Positions 10,227 to 19,522 of a stretch of DNA of 64,000 nt are shown piece by piece. The stretch covers positions 1-64,000 of the forward strand of contig FNAW01000009.1 of assembly GCA_900102115.1 (NCBI GenBank). The letters run 5' to 3'. Origin of the DNA: Blastococcus fimeti. Lineage in GTDB: Bacteria > Actinomycetota > Actinomycetes > Mycobacteriales > Geodermatophilaceae. Numbering within the stretch: position 1 is the first letter of the stretch; every line of letters starts with the position of its first letter. Below the pieces are notes generated by a model that saw only the letters and a list, made by a program, of their open reading frames with translations, searched no databases and had not been told where the DNA came from. A program made the translations under genes and the position numbers.

Positions 10227-11651
10227 ATGGCGTTCGGTTGGAAGCTCTACGGGGACGGCAAGACCCTGCCGCTGGGTGAGGCGGTGGCCCCCGACGAGCG
10301 GCTGACCTGGCCGCGGACGGTGGGCATCGGCGCGCAGCACGTCGTCGCCATGTTCGGGGCGACCTTCGTCTTCCCGCTGCTCATGGGCCTGGACCCCAAT
10401 CTCGCGATCATGATGAGCGGGATCGCGACGATCGTGTTCCTGCTCGTCGTGCAGGGGAAGGTGCCCAGCTACCTGGGCAGCTCGGCCTCCTTCGTCGGCG
10501 GCGTCGTCGCGGTGCGGGCGGCGGGCGGCTCGGACGCCGACGTCCTCGGTGCGCTGCTGGTCTCGGGCGTCGTCCTGGCGCTCGTCGGCCTGGTCATCCA
10601 CCTGGTCGGCGTCCGGGTGATCAACAGGGTCCTGCCCCCCGCCGTCACCGGCGCCGTGGTGCTGTTGATCGGCTTCAACCTCGCCCCGGTGGCGACCTCG
10701 ACCTACTGGCCGCAGGACCAGTGGGTGGCGCTGGCGACGATGGCGTTCGTCGTCGTCGCGTCGCTGCTGCTGCGCGGCTTCCTGGCCCGCATCTCGATCC
10801 TGCTCGGGCTGGTGTTCGGCTACCTGCTGTCGATCCTGCTCGACTGGGCGGCCGGCCCGCTGGGATCGACCGGTGAGGACCGGGTCGACTTCACCGCGGT
10901 CGGTGACGCCCGCTGGTTCGGCCTGCCGGACGCCACGGCGCCGTCGTTCTCGCTGAACTTCTCGCTGCTGGTGCTGCCGGCGGTGATCGCGCTGGTCGCG
11001 GAGAACGCCGGCCACGTGAAGGCCGTGGCCGAGATGACCCGGCGCGACCTCGACCCGGTGATCGGCCGCGCCGTCGCCGCCGACGGCCTCACCACCGTGC
11101 TGGCGACGTCGGTCGGCGGCTCCCCCACGACCACGTACGCGGAGAACATCGGCGTCATGGCCGCGACCCGCGTCTACTCGACGGCCGCGTACTACGTCGC
11201 CGCGATCGTCGCGATCGGCCTGGGGCTGGTGCCGAAGTTCGGCGCGCTGATCAACGCGATCCCCGGTGGCGTGCTCGGCGGGATCACCGTCGTCCTCTAC
11301 GGGATGATCGGCCTGCTCGGCGCGAAGATCTGGAAGGAGAACCGCGTCGACTTCGCCAACCCGATCAACCTGGTGCCGCTGGCGGCGGGCATCGTGATCG
11401 CGGTCGGCAACTCGGGCGACGCCGCCCCGCTGCTGCAGATCACCGACGACTTCTCCCTCGGCGGGATCGCGCTGGGCACGATCGTCGCGGTGGGCGGCTG
11501 GCACCTCGCCCGTGCGCTCGCCCCGGCGGAGATGCGGTCGTCGCTGACCCTCGAGGGGCCGCACCCCGCGGCCGGGTCGACCTTCGGGCACGTCCACGGC
11601 GCGGAGGACGACGCCGCGACCACCGCGGAGGCGGGCCGCACGACGTCCTGA
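10227..11651 (+). CDS. Uracil/xanthine permease (NCS2 family)
   Basis: A 474-residue nucleobase:proton symporter of the UraA/RutG/PyrP type. The N-terminal signature GIGAQHVVAMFGATFVFPLLMG and the segment SVGGSPTTTYAENIGVM are diagnostic, the latter holding the conserved substrate-site region. Around 12-14 TM helices are visible. ATG 10227 is preceded by GAGGAG six bases upstream, which settles the start against an upstream in-frame ATG at 10173. The acidic tail after residue 445 is not conserved. No pyrimidine genes adjoin it. Confidence 0.9.
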   Translation: MAFGWKLYGDGKTLPLGEAVAPDERLTWPRTVGIGAQHVVAMFGATFVFPLLMGLDPNLAIMMSGIATIVFLLVVQGKVPSYLGSSASFVGGVVAVRAAGGSDADVLGALLVSGVVLALVGLVIHLVGVRVINRVLPPAVTGAVVLLIGFNLAPVATSTYWPQDQWVALATMAFVVVASLLLRGFLARISILLGLVFGYLLSILLDWAAGPLGSTGEDRVDFTAVGDARWFGLPDATAPSFSLNFSLLVLPAVIALVAENAGHVKAVAEMTRRDLDPVIGRAVAADGLTTVLATSVGGSPTTTYAENIGVMAATRVYSTAAYYVAAIVAIGLGLVPKFGALINAIPGGVLGGITVVLYGMIGLLGAKIWKENRVDFANPINLVPLAAGIVIAVGNSGDAAPLLQITDDFSLGGIALGTIVAVGGWHLARALAPAEMRSSLTLEGPHPAAGSTFGHVHGAEDDAATTAEAGRTTS

Positions 11652-11770
11652 CGGGTCGGGCAGATCGGTTGCCCACCACCGGGTGGCGCAGGTACCGATC
11701 GCCTCGGCCACTGCCGATACCGCCAGTCGGTGACGGGAGTTCCGGTCGCCGGACGACCCGAGAAGGACCG

Positions 11771-13321
11771 ATGAGTCGACTCACGCGCAAGGCCAGCACC
11801 GCCACCGCTCCCGCCGTGGTCCCCCGCGACGTCGAGGCGGTCGAGGCGGTCATCAACGCCCTGAACGACGGGGTCGCCGACAGCGCGGCGGCGCACCGGA
11901 CGATCGTGACCACGCTGACACGAGAGCTGGACCTCGACTACGGCGCCGCCTGGCTCGTGGACGACGACGGCGGGTTCTCGCTGGCGGCCGAGGGCGGCAG
12001 CTATGCGCCCACCATGCGGGCCGCCCGGGTCGAGCGGCTCATGCCCGGCGAGGGCCTGGCCGGCGCCGCGATCAGGACCCAGGATCCGGTCCTGGCGAAC
12101 GAGACCACCGACCCGGCGTTCTGCGGTCGGTGGAAGGCCGCACAGTCGGCCGGTGCCACCCGCGGATGCGTGCTGCCCATCGTGGACGAGCGCAGCAAGG
12201 TCGTCGGCCTCTACGAGTTCTACAACGACCGCGAGCTGCCGTTCTTCGGCGGCAGGGAGTCCAAGTGGCGCTCGCTGCGCGGCGTCCTGGTGCACGCCCA
12301 GCGGGCCGCCGTGGCGCGGACGCAGCTGCAGGAGACGCTGAACGACCGCGAGGCGGTGACCACCGTGGTGACGACGGTCGGCGGGGCATCCAGCCAGGAG
12401 CAGGCGCTCCGCCTCGCACTGGACACCGTGCGCAGCTCCTTCGGCTGGGCCTACGGCTCGTACTGGGCGCTGGACGAGTCGTCGAACGTGCTGCGGTTCC
12501 AGCAGGAGTCCGGCTCGGCCGGTGAGGAGTTCCGCGCCGTCACGCTGAGCGCCAGCTTCGCCGAGGGCGTGGGCCTGTCCGGGCGCGCCTGGCGGGCCCG
12601 GGAACTGGTGTTCGTGCCGGACATCGGCAAGGTGACCGACTGCGTGCGGGCTCCGGCTGCGCAGCGCGCCGGGGTGAAGTCGGGCGTCTGCTTCCCGCTC
12701 GTCGTGAGCGGGCGGGTGATCGGGACGATGGACTTCTTCGTCACCGAGACCATCGAGCTCTCGGAGTCGCGGGCGGCGTCGCTGCGCAACGTGCAGCAGC
12801 TGGTGTCGCAGCGGCTGGACGTGCTGCGGCGCAACGAGGAGAGCGCGGCGAACGCCCGCGAGCTCCTGGTGACGGTGGCGCGGCTGCGCGAGGCGGCGAA
12901 CGAGGCCGGCCGGGTGGCGGAGAGCGCCGTGACCCAGGCATCGGCGATGACCGGCGACGTCGTCGCGCTGGACGAGGCGTCGGCCGCGGTCGGCGAGGTC
13001 ATCCGGATCATCTCCGGCATCGCCGACCAGACGAACCTGCTGGCACTCAACGCCACCATCGAGGCGGCACGGGCCGGCGAGGTGGGCAAGGGCTTCGCGG
13101 TCGTGGCCAGCGAGGTCAAGGACCTGGCCCGCGAGACGGCGAAGGCGACGCAGCGGGTCGCCGACCAGATCGCCGGCATCCAGTCCAGCTCGAAGGCCGT
13201 CGCCGAGGGCATCTCCACGACCGGCGAGATCATCGGCCGGCTGGACGAGGTGCAGAACCGGATCGGCGAGGTGCTCGGCGAGCAGGAGCGCATGGCGCAG
13301 CTGATCGAGGCCGCGGGCTAG
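11771..13321 (+). CDS. Soluble GAF-GAF methyl-accepting chemotaxis-type signalling protein
   Basis: A 516-residue protein without TM segments. Two GAF-like sensor domains (about residues 35-185 and 200-355) precede a shortened MCP signalling domain with the hairpin-tip signature DQTNLLALNATIEAARAGEVGKGFAVVASEVKDLA written here in pieces: ADQTNLLALNATIEAARAG and GKGFAVVASEVKDLA. It would sense a small ligand or redox state in the cytoplasm and signal to CheA/CheW. No other che gene is in the window. Start ATG 11771, with AAGGA upstream. A second, membrane-bound receptor is at 45635. Confidence 0.87.
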   Translation: MSRLTRKASTATAPAVVPRDVEAVEAVINALNDGVADSAAAHRTIVTTLTRELDLDYGAAWLVDDDGGFSLAAEGGSYAPTMRAARVERLMPGEGLAGAAIRTQDPVLANETTDPAFCGRWKAAQSAGATRGCVLPIVDERSKVVGLYEFYNDRELPFFGGRESKWRSLRGVLVHAQRAAVARTQLQETLNDREAVTTVVTTVGGASSQEQALRLALDTVRSSFGWAYGSYWALDESSNVLRFQQESGSAGEEFRAVTLSASFAEGVGLSGRAWRARELVFVPDIGKVTDCVRAPAAQRAGVKSGVCFPLVVSGRVIGTMDFFVTETIELSESRAASLRNVQQLVSQRLDVLRRNEESAANARELLVTVARLREAANEAGRVAESAVTQASAMTGDVVALDEASAAVGEVIRIISGIADQTNLLALNATIEAARAGEVGKGFAVVASEVKDLARETAKATQRVADQIAGIQSSSKAVAEGISTTGEIIGRLDEVQNRIGEVLGEQERMAQLIEAAG

Positions 13322-13333
13322 GGCTTCTCGGGG

Positions 13334-14035
13334 CTAGCCGCGGCGGGACGTCCAGCCCTGCTCGCGGAGCCGCTCGAAACCGTCCAGCAGCACGTCGAGG
13401 GCGAACTCGAACTCGAACTGCTCGTCGCAGCCGCCACCGACGCGGGAGAGATCCCCGGAGGTGGCGGCTGTCGCGATCTCGAGGATGTGCGGGAAGCGCT
13501 CGGCGAACTCGGCGGCCATCGCCTGCTGCTGCTCCGGGCTCGATGCCGGCGCCGACGGGTCGCGTGCCTCCTCGAACAGCTCCGGGCTGAAGCCCCACAT
13601 CCGGTTGCCCAGCGCGTGCATGACGTGGTGGGTCAGATCGGGGGAGAACCCGCCGGCGCGGAACATCCCGGCCAGCGAGTCCATGTAGGCCAGGACCACC
13701 GGGGTCCGGCTGGTGCGCGACTCGATCGCCTTCCGGGCCCACGGGTGCCGGAGCACCGCCTCCCTGGCCGAGAGCACGCGGCGGCGGACGGCCTCCCGCC
13801 AGTCCAAGGACGCGTCCGCCGGATCGATCCCGCCCAGGACGACGTCGACCATCCCGTCCAGCAGTTCATCCTTGTTCGCGACGTGCTTGTAGAGCGCCAT
13901 CGGGACGACGCCCAGCTCCTGGGCCAGCCGTCGCATGCTCAGCGCCTCGATGCCGACGGCGTCCGCCAGGGCGACCGCTGCGTCGAGCACCCGGTCGCGG
14001 CTCAGCGGCGCCCGTCGCGTCGTGCCGCCGGTCAT
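13334..14035 (-). CDS. TetR-family regulator with TetR_C-type ligand domain
   Basis: A 233-residue regulator. The DNA-binding domain (SRDRVLDAAVALADAVG, LAQELGVVPMALYKHVANKDEL) and the long C-terminal domain resemble the tetracycline-repressor branch. ATG 14035 has GAGG seven bases ahead; GTG 14041 is an alternative. It is divergent from a DUF4386 membrane gene, and two copies of a GGYGTAC-N3-GTACACC palindrome lie between them, so it probably represses both genes and is released by an unknown small ligand. Confidence 0.88.
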   Translation of the reverse strand: MTGGTTRRAPLSRDRVLDAAVALADAVGIEALSMRRLAQELGVVPMALYKHVANKDELLDGMVDVVLGGIDPADASLDWREAVRRRVLSAREAVLRHPWARKAIESRTSRTPVVLAYMDSLAGMFRAGGFSPDLTHHVMHALGNRMWGFSPELFEEARDPSAPASSPEQQQAMAAEFAERFPHILEIATAATSGDLSRVGGGCDEQFEFEFALDVLLDGFERLREQGWTSRRG

Positions 14036-14056
14036 GGACACCCCTCACCGTTGACA

Positions 14057-14073
14057 GGCGTACACCGTACACC
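14057..14073. promoter_or_regulatory. TetR operator, site 1
   Basis: GGCGTAC-acc-GTACACC, an inverted repeat with 7-base arms (one C/T difference) and a 3-base spacer. It lies 21 bases upstream of the TetR start. A second copy is centred 33 bp away, about three helical turns, on the same DNA face. Confidence 0.75.
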
Positions 14074-14089
14074 TATGGTCCGAGTCGCG

Positions 14090-14106
14090 GGTGTACGCCG
14101 TACACC
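14090..14106. promoter_or_regulatory. TetR operator, site 2
   Basis: GGTGTAC-gcc-GTACACC, a perfect 7-3-7 inverted repeat, 23 bases before the ATG of the DUF4386 gene and overlapping its expected promoter. Confidence 0.78.
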
Positions 14107-14129
14107 TGACTGAGCCGGAGGGCAGCACC

Positions 14130-14828
14130 ATGGGATCCACCAGACCGAACGCCGTCGCCGCGGGAGTGTTCTTCCTCGTCGCGTTCGCCGCCGCCATCGC
14201 CGGCCTCGCGCTCTACCAGCCGGCGCTGGGCGATCCGGGCTACGTCCTGGGCGCGGGCTCCGACCCGCAGGTGCTCCTGGGGGGCTTCTTCGAGCTTCTG
14301 CTGGCCGGCTCGTGCATCGGCACCGGCGTCGCGCTCTACCCGGTGGTCAAGCGGTACGGCCCCAGCGTCGCGCTCGGCTACGTCTGCGGGCGGCTCCTCG
14401 AGGCCGCCATCATCTCCATGGGCATCGTCGCGACCCTCTCGCTGGTCAGCCTGCGCCAGGCCGCGCCCACGGGCGACGACGAGGCGCTGACCACCGCCGC
14501 CCGGACGCTGATCGCCCTGCACGACTGGACCTTCCTGCTCGGCCCCGGCCTGGTCATCGGCGTCAACAGCATGCTGCTGGCCTGGCTGATGCTCCGGTCG
14601 CGGCTGGTGCCCGCGTGGATCGCCCGGCTCGGACTGACCGGCGGCGCGCTGGTCCTCGCCTCGTCCACCGCCGTGCTGTTCGGCCTCTACGCACAGACGT
14701 CCGCCATCGCCCTGGTGGCCGCGATCCCCGTCGCCGCCTGGGAGCTGTGCCTCGCCGTGCGGCTGATCGCCACCGGCTTCAGACACCTGGCCGATCACCC
14801 CGAGATGCCCATAACGGCAGGCGCATGA
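14130..14828 (+). CDS. DUF4386-family membrane protein
   Basis: A 232-residue integral membrane protein with six or seven hydrophobic helices, resembling DUF4386: an N-terminal AAGVFFLVAFAAAIAGL helix, ELLLAGSCIGTGVALYPVVKRYG, GRLLEAAIISMGIV, and HDWTFLLGPGLVIGVNSMLLAWLM. Members of this family often sit beside TetR genes, but no transport or enzyme function is established. ATG 14130 has GGAGGG seven bases upstream. Expression is probably under the divergent TetR regulator through the twin operators. Confidence 0.8.
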   Translation: MGSTRPNAVAAGVFFLVAFAAAIAGLALYQPALGDPGYVLGAGSDPQVLLGGFFELLLAGSCIGTGVALYPVVKRYGPSVALGYVCGRLLEAAIISMGIVATLSLVSLRQAAPTGDDEALTTAARTLIALHDWTFLLGPGLVIGVNSMLLAWLMLRSRLVPAWIARLGLTGGALVLASSTAVLFGLYAQTSAIALVAAIPVAAWELCLAVRLIATGFRHLADHPEMPITAGA

Positions 14829-15001
14829 GGCTCTAACACCGGCGACTGCGCTCAACACCGAGGACGCCCGGTCTCAGGTTCAGCGACGCCTCGGAGCCGA
14901 CGCGTTGGCACGCGCCTTCACTGACGGGTCAGTCACCGGGGCGAGTTCGCCATCAAGTCAGGCTGCAGACACACCAATTGCCGACTAAACGCAGCGAACC
15001 T

Positions 15002-17566
15002 TCAGACCCTCGCTGCACCGTCCTCTTGTAGTGCAGCCTCGCCGCCCCCGTTCGAAGGCACCTTCGACTCCAGCGATCCTGCGCGACGCTTCCTAGGCGG
15101 CTTGCTGCCAGCTTGACCATCACCGCCCGGCTGTCCATCAACGGGGGGCCGCTGCTTCCCTACGGTGGCGGCATCCTGATCCTCAATCCGATCCGCGTAC
15201 TTCAAGCGCTCGACCGCTTGCCGGAAGTCCTCGAACCTAGGCACCGGCTGCGTTAGATCCCCTTCAATCTCGAATTCTCGTCTGATCTCCGCCAAGTCGT
15301 TCCGGCGGTTATCAGAGTGGCGGCTGTCGGTCAGGGAGTAGTCGATCTCTCGGAGCAGCCCCCTTGCGCGGTCCTTACGTATACCGGATGTTTCATCGCG
15401 CAGAAAGCCGTTGACCGCCCGGTCCAGCCGCCGCATCTCACGACGCTCAGCTTCGTCCAACTCGGCGCGTGCTAGGACTTCGCTGAGTGCTCCCAACAGC
15501 GTCGAGAAGTTGCGAAGCAACTGGTCGATTGACCCGTCGTCCTCCCCGCCTTCAGCGTCCAAGACCGTTACCACTTCCCGAACAAATCCGACTTTATCGA
15601 TACTCCCTTCTGGAAATACGGATGCATAGGCGGCCGACAATGCGTCGCAGACGCTCCCCTCGTGGTCCGGCAATAGAGCCGCGATCGTATCCGTCGTAAA
15701 GGAAAGCGCCTCTCCAGATGAGTACCCACCAAAGTGCTCGGCATACCGCCGCGCGGCCCCCGCCGCGATGGGCAAGGGGATAAGATCTTCAATCTCCTTG
15801 GCCACGACGTCAGGAGCCAGTTGCAATCCCTCAGAGAGTACCCACTCGTCTAGCATTACAATGTAGCCATCCGAAAGTACCCGCTTGCCTCCCACCGCGC
15901 TCTTTCTGAGGGCCTTTCGGGCTTCCTTGCCGGATTTATCCCCGTCCAATAGCACAACACAGGGCGGCTTCAGTTGGTCGCGACCCCTCGCGAGGTAGAC
16001 CATGTAAGGAATGGCCGAGGCCGACCCGGCCGCCACAATCGTCACTTCATTGAGATTGATTACCTCATGGCTGGAAACACCCCTCCGAACCAGAGCCGAC
16101 GAGACTCCTGCGAGCAGGACCTGATCGGACACCCCCTCCACGAAGAGGTTTGATCCCCCAATGAACGCGGTTTCAGCGACGTAGGCCCCAAGAGAGGAGC
16201 GCAGAGGCTCATAGTGATTCTTGGTCGCGTCTCGGACGACCCTGGTTCCCTCGTCACCGACGCCCTTGTCCAGCACGCGAATGCGCTCTCCAGCATTCCT
16301 ATTTATGAGGAATGGAGAGTGTGTCACGTAAATGACCTGATCCCGACGAGGCGAGTCCTCTGGGAAGCTATAGTCTTCCAACACTCGCAGAAGATCTTGC
16401 TGGCCTGAACTCGAGAGATAAGCATCGGGCTCATCCAGCAGCAAGACGTCATGCCGGCCAGCTTGCGGCCTATGCGCTCGCAGCTGAACTAGGTAACTCA
16501 GGAAGAACTGCAAGCCTTTACTTCGTTCGCCGAACGAGTAGTCCGTACCCGTTCGATCCCTGATAGTGAAGGCGAGCTCCCTCTCGCGGGCCTCTACACG
16601 CAAGTCAAAGTCGCGGTCCTGGGTCCACCATCTCGGAAAGTTTAGGTTGCGAGAGATTGCAGCGTTCATAGCGCGCACAAGCCCGCTAATGTGCCCCTCA
16701 TGCTCGTCTCGGATCGCGGTAGATAGCTCCTTGAACGCTTCCGGGTCGATGCCCGCAACATCAGTGAGCAGTTTCCGCCCGAGGGCGAACTCTTCAGCCC
16801 TCTTGCGTTCAGCAACCTGGTCCACACTGCCACCGGACAGCCGCGGAAAGATGGCGATACCGAGCTCCTGCGGTGAATCCCAGTTCTCTTTCGCGAGCGC
16901 GTCGAGAAGTCCATCCCGGAATTTGCGCCGGGAGAAGGAGCTGAGATCTTCTCCCGCGAGTGCACGGATGGACATGCTGTCGGGGATGGCTAGGTCGGTA
17001 CGCAGTTCGTGAAATGTCGGCAGGATCCCTTGTAGCTCGAGCTCCTGCTCGGCCGTGAGTGGGAAGCGGTCATCCTCTTCGGGCCCCAGAAGAAAGGTTG
17101 GGAGCTCCCCCGGACGGTAGAAGGAAAACTCGCGGCCCACATCGGTAGCTATGCCAAATGTGGAGAGAAGCGAGGCCTCTGCTTCGGATTCGACCTCGAA
17201 TATGCCCCCGAACTCGGGCGACCGCATGGCGCCCCGTTCGACCGAAAAGAAGGTTGAATAGCGGCAGAAGTCTCGCCGACTAATTCCGTCTCCGGTAAGG
17301 AGAGCCTTCACTGCGCCAAGGAGATGGCTTTTTCCCGCTTCGTTCGCGCCGACCACTGCGGTGATGCGGGGGTCTATGTCGACTCGAACGAAGGGGAACC
17401 ACCCCTCGGACACGTCCTCCCATGGCTTTGGTCTTGCGCTCTTGCGCGCCTTCCGCTCGTAATCGAAGTTGAAGGATTTGTAGAACCGAACATCAACTGC
17501 CCGCAACCGCACAACGGCCTCCCGTCCGACGGCGCGCTCCGCCGCAGTGAGTGTGACCCTAGGCAC
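15002..17566 (-). CDS. OLD-family ATP-dependent endonuclease (AAA ATPase + TOPRIM)
   Basis: An 854-residue protein with an ABC-type ATPase split around a long insert and a C-terminal TOPRIM nuclease. Walker A is GANEAGKS (73-80), the signature-like stretch FGERSKGLQFFL is at 345-356, Walker B LLLDEPDAY about 375-383, and the switch THSPF at 415-419. TOPRIM residues are E477 (LFVEGVSDQ) and D541/D543 (VVLLDGDKSG). After it come ~250 residues rich in charged helices and a Gly/Pro/Lys tail. OLD nucleases are linked to phage defence. No partner helicase lies beside it, so this is a stand-alone (class 1) form. Base composition is strikingly low: about 53% G+C in 15901-15960 against 72% in ordinary genes nearby, which implies acquisition. 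The GTG 17566 start is uncertain. Confidence 0.87.
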   Translation of the reverse strand: MPRVTLTAAERAVGREAVVRLRAVDVRFYKSFNFDYERKARKSARPKPWEDVSEGWFPFVRVDIDPRITAVVGANEAGKSHLLGAVKALLTGDGISRRDFCRYSTFFSVERGAMRSPEFGGIFEVESEAEASLLSTFGIATDVGREFSFYRPGELPTFLLGPEEDDRFPLTAEQELELQGILPTFHELRTDLAIPDSMSIRALAGEDLSSFSRRKFRDGLLDALAKENWDSPQELGIAIFPRLSGGSVDQVAERKRAEEFALGRKLLTDVAGIDPEAFKELSTAIRDEHEGHISGLVRAMNAAISRNLNFPRWWTQDRDFDLRVEARERELAFTIRDRTGTDYSFGERSKGLQFFLSYLVQLRAHRPQAGRHDVLLLDEPDAYLSSSGQQDLLRVLEDYSFPEDSPRRDQVIYVTHSPFLINRNAGERIRVLDKGVGDEGTRVVRDATKNHYEPLRSSLGAYVAETAFIGGSNLFVEGVSDQVLLAGVSSALVRRGVSSHEVINLNEVTIVAAGSASAIPYMVYLARGRDQLKPPCVVLLDGDKSGKEARKALRKSAVGGKRVLSDGYIVMLDEWVLSEGLQLAPDVVAKEIEDLIPLPIAAGAARRYAEHFGGYSSGEALSFTTDTIAALLPDHEGSVCDALSAAYASVFPEGSIDKVGFVREVVTVLDAEGGEDDGSIDQLLRNFSTLLGALSEVLARAELDEAERREMRRLDRAVNGFLRDETSGIRKDRARGLLREIDYSLTDSRHSDNRRNDLAEIRREFEIEGDLTQPVPRFEDFRQAVERLKYADRIEDQDAATVGKQRPPVDGQPGGDGQAGSKPPRKRRAGSLESKVPSNGGGEAALQEDGAARV

Positions 17567-17690
17567 ACACGCAAGACCGAGCCACTCGTACCGACACAGC
17601 TACGTCCTGCATGGGGGCGCGGCCGCCGTCGCCCGACATCGGCGCCTATGGGCGGCCGCCGGGGCTGTGGGATGCGTGTGCCATGGCGTC

Positions 17691-18455
17691 TCAATCAACG
17701 GGGCGGCTGTGGGTCAGCACCCACCCGGCGACGGTTGCGACGACGACCCAGCCGGCCAGCACCGCGATCGAGCGCGCCTCGGCATCCCCCTGCGCCAGCA
17801 CCATCGTCGCCTCGGCCGGGTCCAGCCACTGCGCCAGCTCCAGGTTCCAGGCCCGCACCAGCGGCAGCACGCCCATGATCAGCAGGTACAGCGACGTGAG
17901 GGCGGCCGGCGTGTTCGCCGTCGCCGCACCGACACCCGCGCCGATGACCGCGAAGGCCGCACCGGCGCCGACCGCCGTGACCAGCGCCTGACCGGTCCCG
18001 TCCCAGTTCAGGTCGGCCACACCCACGGCGGCGATGACCGCCAGCGACAGCCCGGCGGACACCGCGGCGAAGGCGGCGCCCAGCACGGCGACCGCGACCG
18101 ACTTCGCCGCCAGCACGCGTCCGCGCTGCGGCACCAGCAGGAACGTCGTCTGCACGGTCCGGTGGGTCCACTCCCCCGCCGTCGACACCACACCGAGCGC
18201 CAGCAGCACGAGCCCGGTCATCGAGCCGACGATGCCGATCGGGCCGGCCACCCAGCCGAACTCCGCGTCCGTCGCAGCCAGGGCCATGCCGGCCGGACCG
18301 AGCAGGGCAGCGGACGCCGCGAACGCCCGGCCGGAGCGGTGCGACAGCGACTTGCGCATCTCCAGGCCGACCAGGGTGGGCAGGGACGGACCGGTCCGGC
18401 GCGCCTCGACGGAGCTGCCGAGCGAGGGCGCGGAGGAGGTCAGGGTGGTGGTCAC
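17691..18455 (-). CDS. ABC exporter permease subunit
   Basis: A 254-residue ABC-2-type permease with six hydrophobic helices, including SGRAFAASAALLGPAGMALA, GPIGIVGSMTGLVLLALGV, and LAGWVVVATVAGWVLTHS at the end. The block TAGEWTHRTVQTTFLLVPQR after TM2 is typical of small actinobacterial permeases that pair with a drug/peptide-type ATPase. Its GTG/ATG start at 18455 overlaps the stop of the ATPase gene by four bases, so the two are translationally coupled and form one exporter. Substrate unknown. The divergent two-component system may sense the same compound. Confidence 0.85.
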   Translation of the reverse strand: MTTTLTSSAPSLGSSVEARRTGPSLPTLVGLEMRKSLSHRSGRAFAASAALLGPAGMALAATDAEFGWVAGPIGIVGSMTGLVLLALGVVSTAGEWTHRTVQTTFLLVPQRGRVLAAKSVAVAVLGAAFAAVSAGLSLAVIAAVGVADLNWDGTGQALVTAVGAGAAFAVIGAGVGAATANTPAALTSLYLLIMGVLPLVRAWNLELAQWLDPAEATMVLAQGDAEARSIAVLAGWVVVATVAGWVLTHSRPVD

Positions 18456-19339
18456 GAGAGGGTCCCTTCGGGCGTGGTGAGCTGGAAGAACAGGTCCTCG
18501 AGGCCGCGCTGCACGGGGCGCAGGTCGAGCAGGACGTGGCCGCCGGCAGCAGCCACCGCGCCGATGTCGGCGGGACGGGCACCCGGGACGACGAGCGCGC
18601 CGTCGTCCCCCGGTTCCACGTGGAACCCGGCCGCCTCGAGGGCAGCACCGAGGGCGGAGGCGTCCGCGGCCCGGACGACCGCCCCGTCCGCCCCGAGCAG
18701 GGAGGCGACCGACCCGTCGGCGACGATGCGTCCCCCGCCGATCACCAGCAGCCGGTCGACGGTGTGCTCGACCTCGCCGAGCAGGTGGGACGAGAGCAGC
18801 ACCGTGCCGCCGCGCGCCGCGTGCCCGCGGAGCAGGTCACGCATCCAGCGGATGCCCTCCGGGTCCAGGCCGTTGACCGGCTCGTCGAACATCAGCACCG
18901 GCGGATCGGCCAGCAGCGCCCCCGCGATCCCGAGCCGCTGGCGCATGCCCAGCGAGTAGCCGCCCACCCGCCGCCGGGCGGCGTCGGTCAGGCCGACCTG
19001 CGCCAGCACCTCGTCCGCGCGCTCCGCCGGCACGCCGATCGCCGTCGCCAGCAGGCGCAGGTGCGTCCGTCCAGTGCGCCCCGGGTGGACGGCGGAGGCG
19101 TCGAGCAGCGTGCCGACGACGGCCCCCGGGTTGGGCAGCTCGCCGTACGGCCGTCCGTCGACGGTCGCCGAGCCGGCCGAGGGCGGCACCAGACCGGTCA
19201 TCATCCGCATCGTCGTCGTCTTGCCGGCGCCGTTCGGGCCGAGGAAGCCGGTCACGGTCCCCGGTTCGAGGGTGAAGGAGACGTCGTCGACGACCGTCCG
19301 GTCGCCGTACCTCTTGGTCAGTCCGCTGACCGTGATCAT
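18452..19339 (-). CDS. ABC exporter ATP-binding subunit
   Basis: A 295-residue ATPase that powers the adjacent permease. Walker A is GPNGAGKTTT (about residues 33-42), the ABC signature YSLGMRQRL near 134-142, and Walker B VLMFDEPVNGLDPEG. The C-terminal ~80 residues after the switch (LSSHLL) are a typical extension of the drug-exporter (DrrA/CcmA-like) branch. ATG 19339 has GGAGG-like sequence just upstream. Divergent from the histidine kinase gene with 183 bases between. Confidence 0.92.
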   Translation of the reverse strand: MITVSGLTKRYGDRTVVDDVSFTLEPGTVTGFLGPNGAGKTTTMRMMTGLVPPSAGSATVDGRPYGELPNPGAVVGTLLDASAVHPGRTGRTHLRLLATAIGVPAERADEVLAQVGLTDAARRRVGGYSLGMRQRLGIAGALLADPPVLMFDEPVNGLDPEGIRWMRDLLRGHAARGGTVLLSSHLLGEVEHTVDRLLVIGGGRIVADGSVASLLGADGAVVRAADASALGAALEAAGFHVEPGDDGALVVPGARPADIGAVAAAGGHVLLDLRPVQRGLEDLFFQLTTPEGTLS

Positions 19340-19522
19340 GGGTTCCTCCGCAGCTCGTCGAGGTGAGGACGACGAATCTGCCGAGCCGGCACCGCCTCCC
19401 GCGTCGGCCGCGGGCCGCGATCCGGGGTCCCCGGACGGCGGGACGCCGTCATCCGAAAGTCGATCCGGCCGTGGACTCCCGGGCGACCCGCGGGCATCCG
19501 GCCCGGATCTACGCTCCGCCGC

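Noticed and set aside
14829..15001. tRNA or attachment site as the edge of the low-G+C gene
   Set aside because: No cloverleaf or direct repeats could be recognised in the 173-base gap or in 17567-17690.
15002..17566. Gabija/PARIS-type defence operon around the OLD gene
   Set aside because: No UvrD-like helicase, TOPRIM partner or other linked gene lies on either side; it is a single gene.
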